Origin: a virus
Length of the DNA: 22,254 nucleotides
IMG/VR virus record: IMGVR_UViG_3300025892_000177
Coordinates: 1-22,254 of that record
Strand: one strand, 5' to 3'
Part shown: piece by piece, positions 6,727 to 12,611 of the stretch
Layout of the letters: each line of letters opens with the position of its first letter
Numbering within the stretch: the first letter of the stretch is position 1
Notes under the pieces: model-generated
Databases searched by the model: none
The model's input: only the letters and a program-made list of their open reading frames with translations
What the model was told of the DNA's origin: nothing
Translations under genes and position numbers: made by a program

Positions 6727-7593
6727 ATGCTACTCAACGAACTGCTTGAAGCACAACCAAAGAAGACAGCAGTAGTTGCTTGGGGAAGAATGAATCCGCC
6801 AACTATAGGTCACCAAAAAGTTATAGATGTTGTTAATCAACATGCACAAAAGTTTATGGGTGATCCTATTTTGTTTTTAACTAAAACACAAAAACCAAAA
6901 ACAGACCCATTATCATTTGCAGAAAAATTACATTTTGCTCAAGAAATGTTTAATGTACCCGTAGATAAAAATACTAGTATAAAAACTATTATTCAAATGT
7001 TTCAACATCTACAAGGTAAAGGTTATGATAATGTTATACTTGTTGCAGGAAGTGATAGAGTACAACAATATCAAGATTTAATTGACAAGTACAATAATAA
7101 GCCAGATACTAAAGGTGAAGTTCCGTTTACGTTTGCAAATGCAAAAGTAGTAAGCAGTGGAGAACGTGATCCTGATGCTGAAGGTGTACAAGGCATGAGT
7201 GCAAGTAAACTAAGACAGTTTGCCGCAGACGATGATTTTACTAGTTTTGTACAAGGTATTTCAGGAAATGAAACTCTTGCTAAACAAATGTTTGCTAGAG
7301 TAAGAAAAGGAATGGGTCTTGAAGTTAACGAAATTATGGGATTTGCAACTAGAACTCCAAAAAGAAATGTAGTTAAAAGACGGCCTCCAGAACCAGAAGA
7401 ATTAAGTGTTGCAGATAAAATTAAAAAACGTAGAGCAATGGCCAATAAGGTAGGTGTAGATAAAGCATTCAAACATAACAGTTTACAGAAACAAGAAGCC
7501 GCAGGTGTTGGCATTGTTACAAAGCAAAACACAACTAAAGATGTTAAAAAAGGTACTCTTAAAAAAATGATGAAAGCGTACAAACTAATATGA
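6727..7593 (+). CDS. Nucleotidyltransferase of the cytidylyltransferase/NMNAT superfamily, 288 aa
   Basis: The ATG directly follows the previous stop; the ribosome site AAGGAGG lies inside the upstream gene. After an N-terminal MLLNELLEAQ signature, residues 14-35 show the HIGH-superfamily hallmark GRMNPPTIGH (H29 in TxGH). The fold continues with VILVAGSDRVQQY and the C-terminal loop motif GMSASKLRQFA, like the SxSxxR of NMN adenylyltransferases and cytidylyltransferases. Known chemistry: transfer of a nucleotidyl group to a phosphorylated or nucleotide substrate with release of pyrophosphate. The substrate cannot be decided from sequence. Residues ~200-288 are a basic extension (VVKRRPPEPEELS; GVGIVTKQNTTKDVKKG) not needed for catalysis in the family. 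It overlaps the next gene by ATGA. Confidence 0.88.
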   Translation: MLLNELLEAQPKKTAVVAWGRMNPPTIGHQKVIDVVNQHAQKFMGDPILFLTKTQKPKTDPLSFAEKLHFAQEMFNVPVDKNTSIKTIIQMFQHLQGKGYDNVILVAGSDRVQQYQDLIDKYNNKPDTKGEVPFTFANAKVVSSGERDPDAEGVQGMSASKLRQFAADDDFTSFVQGISGNETLAKQMFARVRKGMGLEVNEIMGFATRTPKRNVVKRRPPEPEELSVADKIKKRRAMANKVGVDKAFKHNSLQKQEAAGVGIVTKQNTTKDVKKGTLKKMMKAYKLI

Positions 7594-7805
7594 CATTAGA
7601 TGAGTTAAAAAGATTAGCAGGTGTAGATGTTGTTAGAAATGATAATCATCAAACATTAGAAAACATGTCACATACTGCACAAGAACTAAAAGATAAAGAA
7701 CGTAAGTTAGGTGTCAAACCCGGTGACAAAGAATGGTTTGAATTATGGTTTTCAAGACCTTATATGACTGGCGCAGGATTTAAAGGATTTAGAGGACGTA
7801 AATGA
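7590..7805 (+). CDS. Small protein of unknown function, 71 aa
   Basis: It is joined by 4-base ATGA overlaps to both neighbours, so three genes are translationally coupled. The N-terminus (MTLDELKRLAGVD) fits the shared block pattern. The C-terminal half (GDKEWFELWFSRPYMTGAG) is aromatic-rich and followed by a basic GFRGRK end. I recall the WF-LWFSRP stretch from marine myoviruses, where the protein is uncharacterised. No catalytic residues are recognised. It probably functions with the nucleotidyltransferase and nucleotidase, or in the same virion compartment. Confidence 0.78.
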   Translation: MTLDELKRLAGVDVVRNDNHQTLENMSHTAQELKDKERKLGVKPGDKEWFELWFSRPYMTGAGFKGFRGRK

Positions 7806-8509
7806 GATTATTTGAAATCAGTAGTAATTCAAAATCTGAAATCTATGTAGACATGGATGGTGTACTTGTTGACTTCTTTGGTGCCTGGGCAAAACTTATG
7901 GGTACAAAAGACTTTCGTGATATTAAAGATATCGATGCAGGTCTTCAAGCAATTAGAGATGCAGACAACTTTTGGTTAGATCTCGAACCTACTCCTAACG
8001 CAGGAAAACTTTTGGCTTTGATTCAAAAACATAAAGGCAGTTATACTATTTTAAGTTCGCCTTTGGCTGACGATCCTAGATCAGAACCACATAAACGTAT
8101 GTGGGTGAAAAACAATCTTAAACAGTTTCCACCTAAATCAGTAATCATCACAGGAAACAAAGCCAAGTATGCACAGCAAAGTGATGGTACTCCTAACATA
8201 CTAATAGATGATTTTGGGCAAAATATTGATAAATGGAACGCCGCCGGCGGACTTGGAGTCAAGCACAAAGATCATAAATTCGAAAGAAGTTTTAAAGCAA
8301 TACTATTACACTTAGATAGTAATAATGTAAAAGAAAACTTTGCCGACGGTAAAAAAAAGGGTAAAAGTCGTCCAGGAAGAGTAAAGAAGTCAGGTGCTAG
8401 TTGTAACGGGTCAGTTACAAGTTTAAGAGCAAAGGCTAAAAAAGCAAGTGGTGAAAAGGCTAAAATGTATCACTGGTGTGCGAATATGAAATCAGGAAAG
8501 AAGAAATAA
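7802..8509 (+). CDS. HAD-superfamily 5'(3')-nucleotidase-like protein with Cys-containing C-terminal module, 235 aa
   Basis: The ATG overlaps the previous stop (ATGA). Motif I is DMDGVLVDF with catalytic Asp17 and Asp19, motif II YTILSSP, a conserved Lys lies in the following helix (MWVKNNLKQF), and motif IV is NILIDDFGQNIDKW. This order and size match the NT5C/phage deoxyribonucleotidase branch, which dephosphorylates nucleoside monophosphates. The HAD domain ends near residue 178. A lysine-rich module follows (GKKKGKSRPGRVKKSG), then a Cys-containing segment ending KMYHWCANMKSGKKK. I recall this tail on other marine phage proteins. The N-terminus MRLFEI fits the block's shared signature. 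Substrate not determined. Confidence 0.87.
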   Translation: MRLFEISSNSKSEIYVDMDGVLVDFFGAWAKLMGTKDFRDIKDIDAGLQAIRDADNFWLDLEPTPNAGKLLALIQKHKGSYTILSSPLADDPRSEPHKRMWVKNNLKQFPPKSVIITGNKAKYAQQSDGTPNILIDDFGQNIDKWNAAGGLGVKHKDHKFERSFKAILLHLDSNNVKENFADGKKKGKSRPGRVKKSGASCNGSVTSLRAKAKKASGEKAKMYHWCANMKSGKKK

Positions 8510-8700
8510 TGTTAAGTAAACAATGTAGACTACACCTAGAAGAACAAGGTGAAACAGGATTACAGCATATGAGGAAAGCAATTAAAACAGCAGTAAAATT
8601 ACAACTGCTAGTTCCTGCACTACTAGTACATAGTATTGCTCCAAGATGCTTTACTAATACAGCAACTGATGTTATGAAAAACATTCTTAAAGATAGGTAA
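8509..8700 (+). CDS. Small DUF6356-like protein, 63 aa
   Basis: I chose the ATG at 8509, which overlaps the preceding stop by one base (TAATG); a longer GTG-started version would lie inside the nucleotidase gene. The protein begins LSKQCRLHLEEQGETGLQH and has a central hydrophobic helix (LQLLVPALLVHSIAPRCF), then ends with a charged helix. The pattern LHLEE-GETGLQHM matches what I remember of the DUF6356 family, small proteins common in T4-like marine phages and some bacteria. A peripheral membrane association is possible. Function unknown. Confidence 0.78.
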   Translation: MLSKQCRLHLEEQGETGLQHMRKAIKTAVKLQLLVPALLVHSIAPRCFTNTATDVMKNILKDR

Positions 8701-8703
8701 ATA
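8696..8703 (+). promoter_or_regulatory. Possible late-type promoter box GGTAAATA
   Basis: GGTAAATA overlaps the stop codon of the upstream gene, five bases before the ATG at 8709. It partly matches the T4 late box. As at 2417-2424, TAA followed by ATA may create it by chance. Confidence 0.3.
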
Positions 8704-8708
8704 TCAAT

Positions 8709-9278
8709 ATGCGTTTAAAAGACTTAGTAGAAGCAGTAAAAAAATTAGAACCAAGTAAATCACGTGATCCTAATTGGCGTGATATGGAAGCACTACGTAA
8801 AAGCGGTGCATCTGGCTCTCATAAAGATAAAACTAAGACTATTCCACGTAAAGAAAAATACAAAAAAACACCTATGGAACAACAGTTTGAAAGTTTTGTA
8901 TCTGAAAAGATTACTAAAGATACTGAAATGGGTGATGTTATTAAAGATTTCTACAAAAGCGATGCTCCGCAATTTAAAGGTAAGAGCAAAGCAAAACGTA
9001 GACAAATGGCTATTGCGGCCAAACTTAGTCAAGAATCTAGCGATATATTCAAAGGATTAGAACAAGTTGAAGAAACAGCAACAGCAGGAGCAACAGTTTC
9101 TGCTAGTATTGCATCAGTTGCAAGTCCGCATTTAGCAATAGGTGACGAAAAAACACGTAAAAAATACGGTTTAGTAGGCGGTTTACCTAATCCTCCTCGA
9201 GCAAAAAAGCAAAAGCCAACAGATAATGCTCTTAATATGAAAGACACATCTATCTTCGGCGGACCATTAAAACGATAA
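8709..9278 (+). CDS. Modular basic protein, putative internal head protein, 189 aa
   Basis: The ATG gives MRLKDLVEAVKKLE, matching the block's shared N-terminal pattern. The protein is a string of short, very basic modules: a DPNWRDMEALRKSGASGSHK stretch, then KTIPRKEKYKK, then DAPQFKGKSKAKRRQMAIAA, then an Ala/Ser/Val segment (TVSASIASVASPHLA). The end is NALNMKDTSIFGGPLKR. I recall similar KGKSKEKRRQMAIAAKL modules in other marine phage proteins. No enzyme motif, Cys or membrane segment is visible. Low complexity, high charge and position favour a DNA-associated or packaged protein. That is inference. Confidence 0.82.
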   Translation: MRLKDLVEAVKKLEPSKSRDPNWRDMEALRKSGASGSHKDKTKTIPRKEKYKKTPMEQQFESFVSEKITKDTEMGDVIKDFYKSDAPQFKGKSKAKRRQMAIAAKLSQESSDIFKGLEQVEETATAGATVSASIASVASPHLAIGDEKTRKKYGLVGGLPNPPRAKKQKPTDNALNMKDTSIFGGPLKR

Positions 9279-9281
9279 ATA
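9274..9281 (+). promoter_or_regulatory. T4-late-type promoter box GATAAATA
   Basis: GATAAATA lies in the 38-base gap between genes, 35 bases before the ATG at 9317. A TATAAT follows at 9286-9291, but no acceptable -35 box lies 16-18 bases before it. I therefore favour a late-type promoter over sigma70. Confidence 0.55.
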
Positions 9282-9316
9282 TTCGTATAATACAAAACAC
9301 ATTATAGGAGCAATCG

Positions 9317-9769
9317 ATGATTAATGAAGACAAGTACGATGAACCAGCATCAAAGTACGAAGATGAAATGCTTGCCAATCAGGTTGCATACATCAAATAC
9401 GCAGTAGAAGAAATTCATGACCATGTACACAAGGGTGGAACATTCCCTGAGTGGTTTCAAAACAAATTCAGTGGTGTACACGAAAAAGTAAAAACACTTC
9501 ATGCTTATATGGAAGGCGAGCGTATGCAAGCCAAAGAACGTGAACGTATGATGAGTATGAAAGACATGAAAGATGATTATTTTGAATCACTAGAACGTAA
9601 ACTTAACGAGTCTAAAGGTATTTGCAAAGAATGTGGTAACCCAAGTTATACTACATTGCCTGAAGAAAAGCAAAAAGGTGTTGACGGTAAAGTATGCTGG
9701 AAAGGCTACAAGCGTATGGGCACCAAGAAAAAAGGCGGAAAGACTGTAGACAACTGTGTCAAAATGTAG
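9317..9769 (+). CDS. Helical protein with Cys-rich C-terminal module, 150 aa
   Basis: The ATG follows TAGGAGCAATCG. Residues 1-95 are helical with several His and acidic residues (YEDEMLANQVAYIKYAVEEI; HDHVHKGGTFPEWFQNK; KVKTLHAYMEGERMQ). I recall this domain as common in marine myoviruses. The tail has CKECG, then CWKGYKRMGTKKKGGKTVDN and Cys-Val-Lys-Met. Four Cys are clustered there, enough for a metal site or disulfides. Unlike most neighbours it does not start with the M-x-L-x-E-L signature. A late-type promoter lies upstream. Function unknown; virion-associated by context. Confidence 0.82.
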   Translation: MINEDKYDEPASKYEDEMLANQVAYIKYAVEEIHDHVHKGGTFPEWFQNKFSGVHEKVKTLHAYMEGERMQAKERERMMSMKDMKDDYFESLERKLNESKGICKECGNPSYTTLPEEKQKGVDGKVCWKGYKRMGTKKKGGKTVDNCVKM

Positions 9770-9778
9770 GGAGTAATT

Positions 9779-10363
9779 ATGGCAGATTTACAAAGCATTT
9801 TAAATAAATTTACTGAGTTAGGAATCGAAAATAAAGGACTTACTGTAGATGCTCCGCAACAAGGTCAAGCGTTACAAGAACAAAACAATAATCAAAGCAC
9901 AGATGCTAACTCTCATGCACGTATGGTTGCAGAAAGTATTAAAGGAAAACATATTCCTGGTGTAAGTGATACTAGTGCAAGTGATATGGCCGCACTAGCA
10001 GGAGTAGGTAATACAACTCCAAATGTGCAGAAAAGTGTTGAAGTTGTTCAAACTTATCCGCAAAATACTGTAGACAATAAGTGGCATGAAGTAGACAGTA
10101 GACTTTCAAAAATTGAAAATACACTAGCAAAAGTGTTTGAAAGCCTTGAAGGTTTAAAACAAATGAGTAACGAAGAATATGAAGAAAAAAGAAAAGCGTT
10201 ACAAGATATACAATTAAATCCTGAAACAAACAAAGATCCTAAACTTAAAAAAGAACTAATAAGACGTAGACTAGAATTAGAAAAAGATCATAAATCAGGT
10301 AAAATTACAACAGAACAATCTCTAACAAAAGGATTTGCAAGTTTTTTGAAAGAGTTTGAGTAA
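9779..10363 (+). CDS. Protein with C-terminal coiled coil, unknown function, 194 aa
   Basis: The ATG follows GGGAGTAATT, nine bases after the previous stop. The first ~90 residues are Gln/Asn/Ser/Thr-rich and probably flexible (QQGQALQEQNNNQSTDANSH). Residues ~100-130 form a heptad-like helix (VDSRLSKIENTLAKVFESLE), followed by a charged helical segment (KKELIRRRLELEKDHKSGK) and a hydrophobic end FASFLKEFE. This suggests an elongated, oligomeric protein. I recognise no family. It is coupled by TAATG to a 51-residue gene. A structural or scaffold-like role is plausible from composition only. Confidence 0.8.
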   Translation: MADLQSILNKFTELGIENKGLTVDAPQQGQALQEQNNNQSTDANSHARMVAESIKGKHIPGVSDTSASDMAALAGVGNTTPNVQKSVEVVQTYPQNTVDNKWHEVDSRLSKIENTLAKVFESLEGLKQMSNEEYEEKRKALQDIQLNPETNKDPKLKKELIRRRLELEKDHKSGKITTEQSLTKGFASFLKEFE

Positions 10364-10518
10364 TGAAAATATGTGAAGTAACAGATTACTTCTACGGATT
10401 AGATCCGGCACATATGTCATACAAGCATAAAATAGGCGATGTGTATGGCAAGAAAAATTTAAAAGTACCACATGCAAAACTGCATGTAAAAAAGAAACAA
10501 AAGAAACAAAAGAAATAA
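10363..10518 (+). CDS. Very small lysine-rich protein, 51 aa
   Basis: The ATG shares one base with the preceding stop (TAATG), and the gene ends three bases before the next ATG, so it fills the gap exactly. It begins MKICEVTDYFYGLDP, fitting the M-x-[LFI]-x-[ED]-[LIV] pattern of the block. It ends in a polybasic tail (KKKQKKQKK). Such a tail suggests contact with nucleic acid. Function unknown. Coupling on both sides and the shared N-terminus support it as real. Confidence 0.7.
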   Translation: MKICEVTDYFYGLDPAHMSYKHKIGDVYGKKNLKVPHAKLHVKKKQKKQKK

Positions 10519-10521
10519 AGT

Positions 10522-11175
10522 ATGGCATTCTTAGTACATAACTTACCTCCTGTTGAAGTTTATGTGAAAAAAGAATATCTATATGACCACCAAAAAGGGC
10601 ATGGAGAAGTTACTCCTGGTATTTGGATTAGTATTAGAAGTATAATGGGCAAAGCATTATACGTAGAAACATTACTTACAGAATACGGTGCATTGTACGA
10701 TAAACTACCTATTAGTGCGTTTGTATGGAAAGATGATTACTTACACAGTGACCAATTACCTTTAGACACACTACAAATATGGGATTGTTTTGATTATGAT
10801 ATTACATTAATTAAAAAGCCTATGTTAGCAGACTGTGAATTCTTTGGTAAAGATAAAAAGATGCACAAAGGCGAATATATGTTTACACTTGATACTTGTC
10901 ATGCACAACACTCAACACTAAATGTAAATTTTAGTGAACACGATCCAGAACACAAAAGTTTTAACTTTATTAAACTAGATAACGGACAGTTTGCCGCACA
11001 ACCTAATAATAGAGTTATTTTTACAGACCAAAGTTTAGTAATTGGAGATCGAAAGATGCCAGACTTTAAAGTTTGTACACAAAATTATACAGTAGAAAAT
11101 AATCCTAAATGGTCAGTTGGACACACTGACGAATGGGCATATAAATCAAAAGATGAGGCAGAAAACATTGGCTAA
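10522..11175 (+). CDS. Conserved marine T4-like phage protein, unknown function, 217 aa
   Basis: The ATG lies three bases after the 51-aa gene. The N-terminal part (AFLVHNLPPVEVYVKKEYLY, GEVTPGIWISIRSIMGKALY) has strands and aromatic residues. I recall near-identical stretches in proteins of marine T4-like phages annotated as hypothetical. The middle has acidic/aromatic stretches (HSDQLPLDTLQIWDCFDYD) and a beta-rich second half. Five Cys are scattered without a CxxC motif. It could be a virion protein from its place in the late block. No enzymatic role is claimed. It overlaps the methyltransferase gene by a few bases. Confidence 0.82.
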   Translation: MAFLVHNLPPVEVYVKKEYLYDHQKGHGEVTPGIWISIRSIMGKALYVETLLTEYGALYDKLPISAFVWKDDYLHSDQLPLDTLQIWDCFDYDITLIKKPMLADCEFFGKDKKMHKGEYMFTLDTCHAQHSTLNVNFSEHDPEHKSFNFIKLDNGQFAAQPNNRVIFTDQSLVIGDRKMPDFKVCTQNYTVENNPKWSVGHTDEWAYKSKDEAENIG

Positions 11176-11707
11176 TGATAAAATTAAAATTAAAAGAACA
11201 ATCGAATACACTGGACCTAACAAAAGAGATTACTTTTTAGCAGACTTATTTAAAAAAATACAACCAACAGTGGGTTGCGAAGTCGGCGTAAGAAACGGTA
11301 GAACAACATTTCATTTACTAGAAGCATTTCCAAAATTAAAAATGTATGCTATTGACTATAACATAAAGTTGTTCTATAAAGATAACATGATAATAAAGTA
11401 TGGTCCTAGACTAAAAGCAATACAAGGACATAGTCATACAGTACACGAACAGATAGAAAACGGCAGTTTAGACTTCGTATTCATTGATGCTAGTCACGAT
11501 TATGATAGCGTAAAAGGTGATATTGAATACTACACACCTAAATTAAAACCAAACGGTTGGTTATGTGGACATGATATGGATTTCCCAGGTGTAAACAAAG
11601 CAGTTAATGAACTGTTACCAGACGACCATCATATAGGTCCAAATAACGTTTGGTTTAAATGTTTAGACAAAACGGTGCCAATTCCGTTTAAATTACTTGA
11701 CAACTAG
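11168..11707 (+). CDS. Class I SAM-dependent methyltransferase, 179 aa
   Basis: I chose the TTG at 11168, nine bases after GAGG and overlapping the previous stop by 8 bases. Upstream ATGs at 11117 and 11153 have poorer ribosome sites and would lengthen the overlap. Motif I is CEVGVRNGRTT (SAM-binding E-x-G-x-x-x-G), followed by the acidic end of strand 2 in MYAIDYN, motif IV FVFIDASHDYDSV and a WLCGHDM strand. This is the Methyltransf_24-like layout, in which acceptors are often small molecules or sugars. No DPPY/NPPY motif of DNA amino-methylases is present. Substrate unknown. It is the last gene before the sigma70-like promoter of dsbA. Confidence 0.87.
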   Translation: MANDKIKIKRTIEYTGPNKRDYFLADLFKKIQPTVGCEVGVRNGRTTFHLLEAFPKLKMYAIDYNIKLFYKDNMIIKYGPRLKAIQGHSHTVHEQIENGSLDFVFIDASHDYDSVKGDIEYYTPKLKPNGWLCGHDMDFPGVNKAVNELLPDDHHIGPNNVWFKCLDKTVPIPFKLLDN

Positions 11708-11725
11708 CATAAATCTATATATAAT
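11697..11725 (+). promoter_or_regulatory. Consensus sigma70-type promoter for dsbA
   Basis: TTGACA (11697-11702), a 17-base spacer and TATAAT (11720-11725). Both boxes match the consensus exactly. The -35 overlaps the end of the methyltransferase gene. The leader is about 20 bases and carries AAAAGGAG. Confidence 0.88.
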
Positions 11726-11752
11726 ATAACAAATTACTAAAAGGAGTCTCAC

Positions 11753-12016
11753 ATGAGTGACAAAGTATTTGGTGCTGAAGAGAAAGCAAAACTAATTCAG
11801 ATCGTTAACGAAGGTGTAAATGTTTTGCAAGAAGTTACAGACCTACAAGAAGGTTTAAGAGATACTGTAAAAGCAGTAGCAGAAGAAATGGATGTTAAGC
11901 CAAGTCTAATTAACAAAGCAATTAAGATTGCACAAAAAGGTGAATGGCATAAAGCCGTTGATGAGTTTGAAGACCTAGAAACTATTATGGTTACTACTGG
12001 TCGCGACAAACTCTAA
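11753..12016 (+). CDS. dsbA: DsbA-like double-stranded DNA-binding protein (late transcription), 87 aa
   Basis: The ATG follows AAAAGGAGTCTCAC. The sequence EVTDLQEGLRDTVKAVAEEM, then DVKPSLINKAIKIAQKG and FEDLETIMVTTGRDKL, matches my memory of DsbA homologues in T4-like cyanophages: similar size, a central coiled-coil-like helix, and the MDVKPS-NKAIKIA helix. In T4, DsbA is a small double-stranded DNA-binding protein that enhances late transcription. It lies between the TAAATA-headed block and the replication genes, and has a consensus sigma70 promoter, so it may be made before late genes. Identification is by recalled family pattern, not an alignment. Confidence 0.78.
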   Translation: MSDKVFGAEEKAKLIQIVNEGVNVLQEVTDLQEGLRDTVKAVAEEMDVKPSLINKAIKIAQKGEWHKAVDEFEDLETIMVTTGRDKL

Positions 12017-12297
12017 TGCAAAAGGTAAAAGATTTTTGGATCAATAGTTACAAAAGTGATCAGGTTGCTTTTGGGTTTGAACTAATAAGTTTTATATTTA
12101 CGGTAGTAGCAAGTTTGACTTTGGCATTTAATGCTGTAGATCCAAACATGCTAATTATATATCCGTTCTTCTTTGTAGGATCGGTTACACAATGCTACGC
12201 GGCTGTACGCAGAGGCGCGGCATGGGTCATGTTACTAACAGGATATTTTGCTGTTATTAACGTATTTGGATATGGAGTTGCCGCCATGTGGTGGTAA
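12016..12297 (+). CDS. Small multi-pass inner-membrane protein, 93 aa
   Basis: The ATG overlaps the dsbA stop by one base (TAATG). Three hydrophobic segments are visible: VAFGFELISFIFTVVASLTL, MLIIYPFFFVGSVTQCYAAV, and WVMLLTGYFAVINVFGYGVA. The short basic stretch RRG between segments 2 and 3 suggests a cytoplasmic turn. The last segment vaguely recalls the end of PnuC-type nicotinamide riboside transporters, but it is too short to be one. It is probably inserted in the host inner membrane. Function unknown. Confidence 0.8.
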   Translation: MQKVKDFWINSYKSDQVAFGFELISFIFTVVASLTLAFNAVDPNMLIIYPFFFVGSVTQCYAAVRRGAAWVMLLTGYFAVINVFGYGVAAMWW

Positions 12298-12314
12298 ATG
12301 AAAGGTGATTAAAG

Positions 12315-12485
12315 TTGTGGGATATTTGGTGCAAGGCAATAGGAACAAAGGCATATGAAGATGACAATAAGGCTGACAGAGTGGCAATTATACGCACTGG
12401 GTGGGTGTTGCTACACATTTTTACTTGCATTGCTATTATCTTAAATGCAATAGCAAATCATGGTACAAAGTTATTTGGATTTTGA
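12315..12485 (+). CDS. Small membrane protein, 56 aa
   Basis: The gene starts at TTG, after AAAGGTGATTAAAG; the frame is blocked by a stop at 12306, so no longer start exists. The protein begins LWDIWCKAIGTKAYEDDNKA and has one hydrophobic helix (WVLLHIFTCIAIILNAIANH). I recall a small cyanophage protein beginning with a similar W-D-I-W-C-K-A-I-G-T-K stretch, which supports it as real. It continues the membrane-protein unit with the 12016 gene. Function unknown; perhaps in lysis timing or superinfection control, which is speculation. Confidence 0.68.
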   Translation: MWDIWCKAIGTKAYEDDNKADRVAIIRTGWVLLHIFTCIAIILNAIANHGTKLFGF

Positions 12486-12496
12486 TAAAAAAAGTC

Positions 12497-12525
12497 TTGA
12501 CTTTGTAGTAGTAAGATACTATAAT
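12497..12525 (+). promoter_or_regulatory. Sigma70-type promoter for the DNA polymerase gene
   Basis: TTGACT (12497-12502), a 17-base spacer and TATAAT (12520-12525). The predicted start lies about 80 bases before the polymerase start codon, leaving a structured leader. Confidence 0.87.
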
Positions 12526-12549
12526 AGTAAATAGTGTTGAAGAAGGTTA

Positions 12550-12605
12550 GTTGGCCATAAGCAACATTACTGGTTTTTGCCAACCGAAAGTGGCATACAA
12601 AGGAG
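12550..12605 (+). promoter_or_regulatory. Structured polymerase leader; candidate gp43 translational operator
   Basis: TGCCA (12578-12582) and TGGCA (12591-12595) pair as a 5-bp stem closing an 8-base loop (ACCGAAAG). It ends four bases before the AAAGGAG ribosome site. The T4 gp43 operator also has a 5-bp stem, an 8-base loop and a site next to the Shine-Dalgarno sequence. A second fold pairs GTTGGC (12550-12555) with GCCAAC (12579-12584) and excludes the first. Confidence 0.5.
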
Positions 12606-12611
12606 AAGATA

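Noticed and set aside
7071-7583. 170-residue minus-strand open frame
   Set aside because: It lies wholly inside the nucleotidyltransferase gene, whose motifs are clear, and its product is a Leu/Ser-rich low-complexity sequence typical of an antisense shadow.
11708-11715. CATAAATC as a late promoter for dsbA
   Set aside because: The same region holds an exact TTGACA-N17-TATAAT promoter, which explains expression better.
12016-12297. PnuC nicotinamide riboside transporter
   Set aside because: Only the last hydrophobic segment is reminiscent; 93 residues with three segments is far too short for PnuC.
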